Below, one piece after another: positions 1 to 5,384 of a stretch of DNA of 5,394 nucleotides (the first letter of the stretch is position 1; the number at the start of each line of letters is the position of its first letter). The stretch is from an uncultured Bacilli bacterium (GTDB lineage Bacteria > Bacillota_I > Bacilli_A > RF39 > UBA660). The stretch lies in assembly GCA_944373065.1 (NCBI GenBank), contig CALWAJ010000071.1, forward strand, positions 1 to 5,394. The letters are read 5' to 3'. A model generated the notes under the pieces. The model was not told the DNA's origin and did not search any database. It saw nothing but the letters and a program-made list of their open reading frames with translations. The position numbers were made by a program, and so were the translations under genes.

Positions 1-66
1 TATTCTATTAAATTCTAATCTTTGTTGAGATTTAATTTTCTCTTTTCTTGTTTTTCTTTTAGACAT
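1..66 (-). CDS. Partial CDS: N-terminus of an unidentified, very basic protein
   Basis: An ATG at 66-64 opens a frame that stays open for 22 codons to the window edge. The product begins MSKRKTRKEKIK and is rich in Lys and Arg. The start is supported by a G-rich ribosome binding site (AAGGGGGG, ending at 71) four bases upstream of the ATG, and by a perfect TTGACA -35 box further upstream at 130-125. The gene lies directly after the terminator of the AlbA_2-type gene, in the same direction, so it has its own promoter rather than depending on read-through. Too little sequence is present to name a family. A basic, hydrophilic start could belong to a nucleic-acid-binding protein or to the cytoplasmic tail of a membrane protein; neither can be decided here. 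Confidence 0.6.
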   Translation of the reverse strand, partial: MSKRKTRKEKIKSQQRLEFNRI

Positions 67-99
67 AATACCCCCCTTATAGAAATTAAAACTGTGTTT

Positions 100-130
100 A
101 TTATAATATCATTTTTAATACAAATGTCAA
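100..130 (-). promoter_or_regulatory. Sigma-A-type promoter for the partial gene at 1-66
   Basis: A consensus -35 box TTGACA lies at 130-125. Two overlapping -10 candidates follow: TATTAT at 108-103 with a 16-bp spacer, and TATAAT at 105-100 with a 19-bp spacer. Transcription would start near 93-97, about 30 bases before the ATG at 66. The -35 box begins one base after the U-tract of the preceding terminator. Its TGACATTT also occurs in the 12-bp tandem repeats upstream of the AlbA_2-type gene. Confidence 0.7.
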
Positions 131-131
131 C

Positions 132-160
132 AAAAAAGAAGAACCTATAATTGTTCTTCT
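132..160 (-). terminator. Rho-independent terminator of the AlbA_2-type gene
   Basis: AGAAGAAC (160-153) pairs perfectly with GTTCTTCT (144-137) around an 8-nt loop, followed by a run of U (136-132). The 5' arm lies inside the last codons and the loop contains the TAG stop at 147-145. The hairpin is identical to that of valS (1577-1608) because both lie in the 35-bp direct repeat. The U-tract here is uninterrupted, unlike the valS copy, so this is probably the stronger terminator. Confidence 0.8.
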
Positions 161-168
161 AATAATTT
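134..168. repeat. 35-bp direct repeat, copy B (3' end of AlbA_2-type gene)
   Basis: Bases 134-168 are identical to 1582-1616, with an offset of 1448. In the minus-strand sense the repeat holds codons Lys-Leu-Leu-Glu-Glu-Gln-Leu, the TAG stop and the terminator hairpin. Identity ends sharply at both edges: position 133 is A and 1581 is G; 169 is T and 1617 is A. The two copies bracket the AlbA_2-type gene and its promoter. Confidence 0.95.
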
Positions 169-1485
169 TTCTGTTATTTTCCAATAACCATTTTTATTAG
201 CTCCAATTCTTTCAATATACTTGTTATCAATAAGCACTTTAAAATTTCTTATAATTGTTCTTTTATTTACATCAAGCAACCTAGCTAATTCTTCTTGAGT
301 TATATTAGGTTTATCCATAATTAATTTTACAATTGATTTTTGAAGTTGATTAAGAAATATGCATGATTCATATTTTAATTTACTCGTTTCTTGTTTAAAT
401 TGATTTTCATTAAAAGGAATGCTAACTCTTATATGATTTGGAAAAAAATTAAATATAGATTTATCATAGCTTTTTAATACTCTTTGTATACCAGTTCCTA
501 ATTGTTCAACGAACCTTAAATCTCTAAAAACTCTCATTAACTCAGGATTTCTAGGATTAGAAAATCCTTCTAAAAATTCATCTTGTGAGACTCCTTCTTG
601 AATACCTCCGTTTGATGAAATAACTAATTTATTGTCAAATAACTCAAACTTTGGTGAATATCCATTACACCAATCATTATGAACAAGAGCATTTGTAACC
701 AACTCTTTAACTGCATTATAATCATACAACTTAATTTCTTTTCTAGTTTTATATTCAATTTTAGTGTAAGTTCTATTCTCTAACATTATTTTATTTAAAA
801 TATTATCAGTTATTTTTACTAAAGAACAAAATCCAAAATCTTCATTCTCTATTAAATTAGAAACATCATTCCCTTTGTATTTAGCAAATTGAACAGAAAT
901 ATTATTATTATCTGCTAATAAGTAAGCCAGATAGTTAAATTCATTATTATCATTATAAAATTCTAGTTTCCTTAAAAAGTTATCATTTATTTCAAACCCT
1001 TTTTCTTGATAATAAATCTTTAAGGTTTTAAATTCTAAATCTTGTTTAGGCGATTTAATATTTTTTAAAGAATTTCTTGTGCGTTTAGAAAACAGATTTA
1101 ATATATCTTCTTGATTCATACTCTCTACCGAAGAACCAATTCTAACAAAACAACTATCTGGGGTCATACCCATTCCTCTTAAATAATAAGGTCTCTCATT
1201 TCCTTTAGCAATTATTATTTGAATATATTTTTTACCATTTTTTTCATTTAATATAACATCAAATAATCCTAAAGCAGATGGCATAATATTGTCTTTTATT
1301 CTATCTTTTATTGTTCTTTGTAATAAATCTAAATTTCCTGTTAAACCTTTTATATTTCCTTTATCATCTACACCTATAAATATATTTCCACCATCTGTAT
1401 TTAAAAAAGCAATTACTTCTTTTTCAATATTGTCTGTAAGTTTTATTTTAAATTCTGTTCTTTTATCCTCTGTCAAACCTATCAT
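145..1485 (-). CDS. AlbA_2 (Schlafen-type) / HATPase_c_4 protein with C-terminal winged helix
   Basis: A 446-residue protein of the COG2865 type, often annotated as 'putative transcriptional regulator' or 'RecG-related'. Domains, recognised by eye: AlbA_2 at about 1-120, with TEFK (10-13) and IAFLNTDGGNIFIGVDD (25-41); HATPase_c_4 at about 250-340, with ELVTNALVHND (261-271, Asn265 as the likely ATP/Mg residue), NPRNPELM (310-317) and the glycine motif QLGTGI (328-333); and a winged helix at about 383-437 (ITQEELARLLDVNKRTIIRNFKV is the helix-turn-helix). Length is normal for the family and no frameshift is seen. The start is ATG with GGAGGTG ten bases upstream. A nucleic-acid-binding or regulatory role is inferred; substrate and physiological job are unknown, and some AlbA_2 proteins occur in defence or accessory loci. 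The gene has its own promoter, lies between 35-bp direct repeats, shares its last seven residues with ValRS and looks richer in A+T than valS. All of this fits late arrival at this locus. Confidence 0.88.
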   Translation of the reverse strand: MIGLTEDKRTEFKIKLTDNIEKEVIAFLNTDGGNIFIGVDDKGNIKGLTGNLDLLQRTIKDRIKDNIMPSALGLFDVILNEKNGKKYIQIIIAKGNERPYYLRGMGMTPDSCFVRIGSSVESMNQEDILNLFSKRTRNSLKNIKSPKQDLEFKTLKIYYQEKGFEINDNFLRKLEFYNDNNEFNYLAYLLADNNNISVQFAKYKGNDVSNLIENEDFGFCSLVKITDNILNKIMLENRTYTKIEYKTRKEIKLYDYNAVKELVTNALVHNDWCNGYSPKFELFDNKLVISSNGGIQEGVSQDEFLEGFSNPRNPELMRVFRDLRFVEQLGTGIQRVLKSYDKSIFNFFPNHIRVSIPFNENQFKQETSKLKYESCIFLNQLQKSIVKLIMDKPNITQEELARLLDVNKRTIIRNFKVLIDNKYIERIGANKNGYWKITEKLLEEQL

Positions 1486-1493
1486 TTAAGTAA

Positions 1494-1536
1494 CACCTCC
1501 AATTGCAATTATACTAGATGTCACCATAAATGTCAC
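1494..1536 (-). promoter_or_regulatory. Promoter and RBS of the AlbA_2-type gene
   Basis: The -35 box GTGACA (1536-1531, five of six consensus bases) lies inside the 12-bp repeat array. A consensus -10 TATAAT (1513-1508) follows after exactly 17 bp. Transcription should start near 1501, leaving a very short leader that begins at or just before the GGAGGTG ribosome binding site (1500-1494). Because the -35 box is part of the repeat, a protein binding the repeats would directly affect polymerase access. Confidence 0.75.
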
Positions 1537-1564
1537 TATAAATGTCACTATAAATGTCACTATA
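1517..1564. repeat. Four tandem 12-bp repeats (AATGTCACTATA)
   Basis: Three perfect copies of AATGTCACTATA (1529-1540, 1541-1552, 1553-1564) follow one diverged copy, GATGTCACCATA (1517-1528). On the gene's strand the unit reads TATAGTGACATT, so each copy carries a GTGACA that resembles a -35 box. Only the copy at 1531-1536 is spaced correctly from a -10. There are no spacers and no dyad in the unit, so this is not a CRISPR array. A phased operator or an unstable copy-number repeat are both possible; 12 bp is a little over one helical turn. Confidence 0.9.
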
Positions 1565-1576
1565 AATTTTACATAT

Positions 1577-1608
1577 AAAAGAAAAGAAGAACCTATAATT
1601 GTTCTTCT
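1577..1608 (-). terminator. Rho-independent terminator of valS
   Basis: AGAAGAAC (1608-1601) pairs with GTTCTTCT (1592-1585) around an 8-nt loop containing the stop codon. The tail is TTT C TTTT (1584-1577). The C in the U-tract makes it weaker-looking than the identical hairpin at 132-160. Some read-through into the next gene is possible. Confidence 0.7.
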
Positions 1609-1616
1609 AATAATTT
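1582..1616. repeat. 35-bp direct repeat, copy A (3' end of valS)
   Basis: This copy is identical to 134-168. It covers the last seven sense codons, stop and terminator stem of valS. ValRS needs its C-terminal coiled coil, so this is the natural ancestral home of the sequence. Copy B at the end of the neighbouring gene is then the derived one, or both result from an event that regenerated the valS end. Confidence 0.95.
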
Positions 1617-4130
1617 AAGCTTAGCTTCTTCTTCTTTTAGTTTTTCTCTATCAAGGTCAACTATATTTTTAGGTGCTTTATTAACATAGTTTTCATTACT
1701 AAGCAGTTTTTTACGTCTTTCAATAGAGTCTTTTATCTTTTTAATATCTGCTTCTAACTCTTCTTTATTGACTTCATTTTTAAAGAAATAAGTAATATCA
1801 ATTAAAGTGGATTTATAATTGATAGATTGATAATCAGCTAAGAAGTCTTTAACAATAATATCATCTGTAATTTTTAGTTGTGATTTATAGATATATTCTA
1901 AATCACTATTAGTACTAAACATCACTAAATCGCTCTTTTTAATATTGTTAGTTGCTTTTAAATTTCTTATCTCTCTTAAATCAATAATAACTTTAGATAT
2001 TTCTTCTGCTTCACTCTCAAATACAGTCTCACTATCATACTTAGGATAAGTACTAATTACAATTGATTCACTGTCTTTGAATGGTAGCATAGAATAAATT
2101 TCTTCTGTTACATAAGGCATAAATGGATGAAGAAGCTTTAATATAGTTGTTAAAACATCAAGTAAAACACTCTTAGTTGTATCATTCATATTAGCTTTAC
2201 TTAACTCAATATAGTTGTCACAGAAGTCTTCCCAAATGAACTTATATAACATATTACCAACATTATGGAAATCATAACTATCCATATTTTTAATAACATC
2301 TTTTATTAAGTCATTCTTTAATGTTAATATCCATTTATCAGCTTTAGTTAAATTGATGTAATCATATCCTGCTGTTTTCATATCACTTATATTCATTAAA
2401 ACATAACGAGAAGCATTCCATAGTTTGTTAATAAAGTTCCAAGTAGATTTAACTTTTTCTTCATCATAACGTAAATCTGTACCTGGCGCTGTATTAGTAG
2501 TTAAGAAAAATCTAAGAGAATCTGCACCATATTTATCTATAACATCCATAGGATCTACGCCATTACCTAAAGACTTACTCATCTTACGTCCTTCTTTATC
2601 ACGGATAAGACCATGGATAATACAATCTTTAAACGGGCGTTTTCCAGTAAATTCTAATCCTTGGAAAGTCATACGATTAACCCAGAATGGTATGATATCA
2701 TATCCAGTTACTAAGACATTGTTAGGATAATATCTTTTAAATAAATCTGTGTCTTCTGGCCAACCTAATACGGAAAATGGCCATAGAGCAGATGAGAACC
2801 AAGTATCTAAAACATCTTCATCTTGGACCCAACCTTCACTAGATGGAGCTTCCATTCCAACATAGACATCATCACCTTTATACCAAGCAGGAATTCTGTG
2901 TCCCCACCATAATTGTCTAGAAATACACCAATCATAGGTAATTTCCATCCAGTGATTCATTGTTTTTTCATAACGCTCTGGTACAAAGTTTACTTTAGTA
3001 TCTTTATTCTTTTGATTTGCAAGAACAGCATCAGCAAGTGGTCTCATCTTAACAAACCATTGTTTAGATAAAGTTGGCTCAACTACTGCATCACTTCTTT
3101 CACTATGTCCAACATTGTGAGTCATCTCTTCAATACCAATAAGTAGGTCTTGTTTTTTCAAATCTTCTACTAATTTTTCTCTACACTCTTCTCTAGTCAT
3201 TCCCTCATATCCAGGAGCATTCTCATTCATAGTAGCATCTAAATTCATTACGACAACACGAGGTAAGTTATGTCTTAATCCTACTTCATAGTCATTAGGG
3301 TCGTGCGCTGGAGTTATCTTTACACATCCTGTACCAAACTCTGGGTCTGCATGAATATCACCAACAATAGGGATTTCTTTATTAACAATAGGAAGAATTA
3401 CAGTCTTACCAATTAAATGTTTATATCTATCATCAGAAGGATTAACAGCAACTGCAGTATCACCAAATAAAGTCTCAGGACGAGTAGTTGCAACATCTAA
3501 GTATTCATCAGTACCAGTTATATAATATTTAATATGATAAAATGCTCCCTTATCTTCTTTATAGATAACCTCTTCATTAGATAAAGCTGTCATTTGAACT
3601 GGATCCCAGTTAATAATTCTCTCTCCTCTGTAAATTAAACCTTTCTCATAAAGTTTAACAAAAACATATCTAACCGCTTTACTAAGTCCTTCATCTAAAG
3701 TAAATCTTTCTTTAGTATAATCAAGACTAAGACCTAGTTTAGCCCATTGTTCATGAATAGTAGCAGCATATTCACCTTTCCATTCCCAGGCATGTTTTAA
3801 CCATTCATCACGACTTATGCCTCTAGGATTAATTCCCATTTCTCTTAGTCTTTTATCGACTTTAGCTTGAGTAGCAATACCAGCATGGTCCATTCCTGGA
3901 ACCCATAAGGCATCAAAACCACACATTCTCTTATATCTAATAATAATATCTTGTAAGGTTGTATCCCAAGCATGACCTAAATGTAGTTTACCTGTGACAT
4001 TAGGTGGTGGAATTACAATACAAAAAGGTTCTCTACTCTTATCTTTATCACCTTTAAAATAGCCTTTATTTACCCAATTATTATATTTATCTTTCTCTAC
4101 TTCTTTATGATTATATTTCTTATCTAACAT
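1593..4130 (-). CDS. valS: Valyl-tRNA synthetase
   Basis: Class Ia aminoacyl-tRNA synthetase, cytoplasmic, joining valine to tRNA-Val with ATP. From the ATG at 4130 it is 845 residues, close to other bacterial ValRS. Visible in order: the HIGH motif as HLGH (50-53) after PPPNVTGK; the CP1 editing domain at about 195-345, with TTRPETLFGD (215-224) and HDPNDYEVG (276-284), which removes mischarged threonine; the DVLDTWFSSALWP block (439-451); KMSKS (516-520); the helical anticodon-binding domain (about 595-740); and a Lys/Glu-rich C-terminal coiled coil (about 785-845) that contacts the tRNA. The zinc-finger cysteines found in some ValRS after WWGHRIPAWY are absent. I reject the in-frame ATG at 4148 because it lies in front of the AGGAGG (4145-4140); the ATG at 4130 is nine bases after it. 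The gene overlaps its upstream neighbour by 11 nt, so translational coupling is likely. The T-box leader at 5019-5256 controls both. Confidence 0.98.
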   Translation of the reverse strand: MLDKKYNHKEVEKDKYNNWVNKGYFKGDKDKSREPFCIVIPPPNVTGKLHLGHAWDTTLQDIIIRYKRMCGFDALWVPGMDHAGIATQAKVDKRLREMGINPRGISRDEWLKHAWEWKGEYAATIHEQWAKLGLSLDYTKERFTLDEGLSKAVRYVFVKLYEKGLIYRGERIINWDPVQMTALSNEEVIYKEDKGAFYHIKYYITGTDEYLDVATTRPETLFGDTAVAVNPSDDRYKHLIGKTVILPIVNKEIPIVGDIHADPEFGTGCVKITPAHDPNDYEVGLRHNLPRVVVMNLDATMNENAPGYEGMTREECREKLVEDLKKQDLLIGIEEMTHNVGHSERSDAVVEPTLSKQWFVKMRPLADAVLANQKNKDTKVNFVPERYEKTMNHWMEITYDWCISRQLWWGHRIPAWYKGDDVYVGMEAPSSEGWVQDEDVLDTWFSSALWPFSVLGWPEDTDLFKRYYPNNVLVTGYDIIPFWVNRMTFQGLEFTGKRPFKDCIIHGLIRDKEGRKMSKSLGNGVDPMDVIDKYGADSLRFFLTTNTAPGTDLRYDEEKVKSTWNFINKLWNASRYVLMNISDMKTAGYDYINLTKADKWILTLKNDLIKDVIKNMDSYDFHNVGNMLYKFIWEDFCDNYIELSKANMNDTTKSVLLDVLTTILKLLHPFMPYVTEEIYSMLPFKDSESIVISTYPKYDSETVFESEAEEISKVIIDLREIRNLKATNNIKKSDLVMFSTNSDLEYIYKSQLKITDDIIVKDFLADYQSINYKSTLIDITYFFKNEVNKEELEADIKKIKDSIERRKKLLSNENYVNKAPKNIVDLDREKLKEEEAKLKLLEEQL

Positions 4131-4563
4131 GACCTTTCTCCTCCTCATAATTTTTGTTTCTTTTAATCATTTCTTGTTCTATTTCATCCACTCCATAAAT
4201 CTCATCAGTAAAGATATTATCATCCATCTTTCTTATTGTATAGCCACCTATTGTACCATAATTTTCATAGTCACTTTTATGAGTAGTAAAATAATCTAAT
4301 TGTCTATTAGTAACTTGTTTTGGTATATAGAAAGTAATTATTCCTAAATCTTCAAATGTCTTATAATTAAAATGCCCTAAATCAGCAGTCTCTAAGGCTG
4401 CCATATGACCTTCATCTTCTCCAAATACAAGGCCTAAATTATTATCTATAGAAAACTTCTGATAAGCAGAAACATGATTATCTCCTTCTAAAATTTCCTC
4501 TACAAACTCATCTTGTAATATTTGATTTTCATCTGGAATAATAACAACTTTCCCTTTTAACAT
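4120..4563 (-). CDS. Alternative internal start: second domain copy as a separate 147-residue protein
   Basis: An in-frame ATG at 4563-4561 starts the second copy of the duplicated domain (MLKGKVVIIPDENQ). GAGGTGAT (4574-4567) lies upstream, with 7 nt between GAGG and the ATG: an eight-base match to the anti-Shine-Dalgarno sequence at ideal spacing. When read through, this RBS encodes KRGDK, an unlikely natural domain linker. Translation from here would give a stand-alone domain matching the first copy in length. Whether it is made alone, as part of the 297-residue fusion, or both cannot be told from sequence. Confidence 0.55.
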   Translation of the reverse strand: MLKGKVVIIPDENQILQDEFVEEILEGDNHVSAYQKFSIDNNLGLVFGEDEGHMAALETADLGHFNYKTFEDLGIITFYIPKQVTNRQLDYFTTHKSDYENYGTIGGYTIRKMDDNIFTDEIYGVDEIEQEMIKRNKNYEEEKGHVR

Positions 4564-5013
4564 TTTATCACCTCTTTTAGTTAAATAGATTTCATTTTTC
4601 TTTTTTATAATATCTATTTCTTGTTCGATATTTTCAATTCTTTCTTCTCTAAGTTTCCCATTTTCTAACAAAGAAATATTACTGAAACCTACATAATCAC
4701 AATTTTCAAATCTTCTTATGTTATTATCTAACCATTCCTTTTGTCTATTAGTAACAAGTTCTGGAATATAAAATATAGCCATTTTCATATATTCAAAACT
4801 AGTCTTAACAACTAAATTACCGTCTAATGTTAACATAACAGGTGCTATATTACTATCATCATTTCCAAACTTATAACCTAAATTATAAGTATCAGAAAAC
4901 TCTTGCATATACTTCAAATGATGTTCATCCTTTTTTAGTACTCTAAAAAACATAGGTACATTTAATTTATCTTCATTAGAGATAATGTATAAACAGTTTC
5001 TAATTTTAAACAC
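4120..5013 (-). CDS. Unrecognised protein with two tandem copies of one domain, first gene of the valS operon
   Basis: I do not recognise this family. The 297-residue frame is an internal duplication: residues about 4-140 and 152-290 align along their length. Shared landmarks are FS..(Y/N)NLG..FG (39-50 and 187-198), FYIP..VTNRQ (81-91 and 228-238) and IEQE (129-132 and 278-281). Each copy ends in a charged Lys/Glu-rich helix. There is no signal peptide or membrane segment, so it is probably cytoplasmic. It sits between the T-box leader and valS and overlaps valS by 11 nt, so it should rise with ValRS when tRNA-Val is uncharged. That suggests, without proving, a link to translation or valine stress. 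Two oddities: the outer GTG start (5013) overlaps the AGGAGG, which is better placed for an ATT at 5004; and the second copy has its own RBS and ATG at 4563. The locus may thus make a fusion, two proteins, or both. Confidence 0.82.
   Translation of the reverse strand: MFKIRNCLYIISNEDKLNVPMFFRVLKKDEHHLKYMQEFSDTYNLGYKFGNDDSNIAPVMLTLDGNLVVKTSFEYMKMAIFYIPELVTNRQKEWLDNNIRRFENCDYVGFSNISLLENGKLREERIENIEQEIDIIKKKNEIYLTKRGDKMLKGKVVIIPDENQILQDEFVEEILEGDNHVSAYQKFSIDNNLGLVFGEDEGHMAALETADLGHFNYKTFEDLGIITFYIPKQVTNRQLDYFTTHKSDYENYGTIGGYTIRKMDDNIFTDEIYGVDEIEQEMIKRNKNYEEEKGHVR
4131..4145 (-). promoter_or_regulatory. Ribosome binding site that fixes the valS start
   Basis: AGGAGG at 4145-4140 is followed by nine bases and the ATG at 4130. 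It lies inside the last codons of the upstream gene (read there as EEKGHVR), so ribosomes finishing that gene stop at 4122-4120, 11 nt past the valS start. This arrangement favours termination-reinitiation coupling. Confidence 0.85.
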
Positions 5014-5018
5014 CTCCT
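5005..5018 (-). promoter_or_regulatory. Ribosome binding site of the first operon gene, pointing to an ATT start
   Basis: AGGAGGTG (5018-5011) is the only strong Shine-Dalgarno here. The GTG start at 5013 begins with the last G of AGGAGG, so it cannot use this site. The in-frame codon eight bases downstream is ATT (5004-5002). The next ATG (4953) has no ribosome binding site and would remove residues that align with the second domain copy. ATT initiation is rare but known, for example in infC. Confidence 0.6.
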
Positions 5019-5093
5019 AAAAATAAAAAATAACTATAACTTAAGGGAGTAATACAAGGAGTATACTCGGTACCACCTTAATTTATAGTTATT
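5019..5093 (-). terminator. T-box terminator/antiterminator hairpin
   Basis: AATAACTATAA A TTAAGG (5093-5076) pairs with CCTTAA G TTATAGTTATT (5046-5029), with one A/G mismatch, and runs into a U-rich tail (5030-5019) ending at the ribosome binding site. Above it is the classic antiterminator shape: the seven-base bulge TGGTACC (5075-5069), then helix A2, GAGTATAC with GTATTACTC (5068-5061 with 5055-5047, one bulged T) and loop TCCTT. Helix A1 and the terminator base therefore form one continuous stem. The competing strand is not the usual one downstream. Confidence 0.8.
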
Positions 5094-5256
5094 ATAACTA
5101 ACTCATTACTAATAACGGACATTCCGGGATAACTTACTAAAATTTTCAGAAATCCTGCTCTATTCACTACCTTCCATATATCATATTGTTAATTTACACC
5201 AACCATTAACTCTCTATTAATACTTTATATGTACTCCTTGAATATCAATCGCATTT
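5019..5256 (-). promoter_or_regulatory. Valine T-box riboswitch leader
   Basis: A tRNA-sensing leader. Uncharged tRNA-Val pairs its anticodon with the specifier and its NCCA end with the T-box bulge, favouring read-through. Visible parts in transcript order: GGAGTA (5237-5232), typical of the 5' specifier-loop strand; the AG bulge AGAGAG (5215-5210); a hairpin GTTAAT/ATTAAC (5210-5205 with 5193-5188) whose loop holds the GGTTGGTG motif; GAAGGTAGTG (5174-5165), containing GTA (5170-5168) and GTG (5167-5165), both valine codons; CCGTTA (5118-5113); the T-box AAGGTGGTACCGAG (5079-5066); and the terminator. The UGGU (5075-5072) fits a tRNA with discriminator A, as expected for tRNA-Val. It directly precedes the operon containing valS, which agrees with the specifier. 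The exact specifier codon is uncertain; the amino acid is not. Confidence 0.94.
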
Positions 5257-5262
5257 AAAGTT

Positions 5263-5291
5263 ATTATACGCTATTATTCAATATTTTACAA
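5263..5291 (-). promoter_or_regulatory. Promoter of the T-box valS operon
   Basis: The -35 TTGTAA (5291-5286, four of six consensus bases) and perfect -10 TATAAT (5268-5263) are separated by exactly 17 bp. Transcription should start near 5254-5257, just upstream of the first recognisable T-box element, which fits the expected leader length. Confidence 0.8.
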
Positions 5292-5323
5292 CTCCTTCTT
5301 TTGACGTTCTTCAAAAAATATGA

Positions 5324-5373
5324 TTAACTTATGATAATGTCTTAAGTGTTAACTTTTGAAAATGTCCTAAAGT
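5324..5373. repeat. Two adjacent imperfect 25-bp direct repeats
   Basis: Copies at 5324-5348 and 5349-5373 match at 19 of 25 positions by hand count. They share TTAACTT, TGA, AATGTC and TAA in the same order. A weaker third copy may follow (TAATATATAATATGTCAC from 5374). The second copy is also part of an inverted repeat, TTAACTTT (5349-5356) with AAAGTTAA (5369-5376). Multiple short repeats with AAAATGTCC-like cores occur at the ends of IS21-family elements, so this could be the left end of one. No transposase is in the window, so it remains unassigned; operators for a divergent gene are equally possible. Confidence 0.7.
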
Positions 5374-5384
5374 TAATATATAAT
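5356..5384 (+). promoter_or_regulatory. Divergent promoter reading out of the window
   Basis: TTGAAA (5356-5361, five of six consensus bases), a 17-bp spacer and TATAAT (5379-5384, perfect). Transcription would start near 5391 and leave the window on the plus strand. The -35 lies in the second 25-bp repeat, so binding there could regulate it. No start codon is visible before the window ends. Confidence 0.7.

Noticed and set aside
1..66. Naming the partial gene from its basic N-terminus, for example as a ribosomal protein
   Set aside because: Twenty-two Lys/Arg-rich residues fit too many families.
145..1485. RecG helicase
   Set aside because: No helicase motifs (Walker A, DEAH-type box) are present; 'RecG-like' labels in this family stem from annotation transfer.
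1289..1489. Plus-strand open frame of 66 codons opposite the start of the AlbA_2-type gene
   Set aside because: It lies wholly antisense to a well-supported coding region, has no ribosome binding site or recognisable protein features, and ends over the true gene's start.
1517..1564. CRISPR array
   Set aside because: The units are 12 bp and directly abutting, with no unique spacers and no cas genes.
1593..4130. Mycoplasma-type genetic code (TGA as Trp)
   Set aside because: All tryptophans expected in conserved ValRS motifs are read from TGG and the frames need no TGA read-through, so the standard code fits.
4131..4148. ATG at 4148 as the valS start (six extra residues, MRRRKV)
   Set aside because: The extra codons are the Shine-Dalgarno sequence itself (AGGAGGAGAAAGG); the ATG at 4130 has that site at correct spacing.
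4120..5013. Toxin-antitoxin pair
   Set aside because: The two halves are copies of the same domain, about 145 residues each, inside a T-box operon; nothing resembles a known toxin or antitoxin fold.
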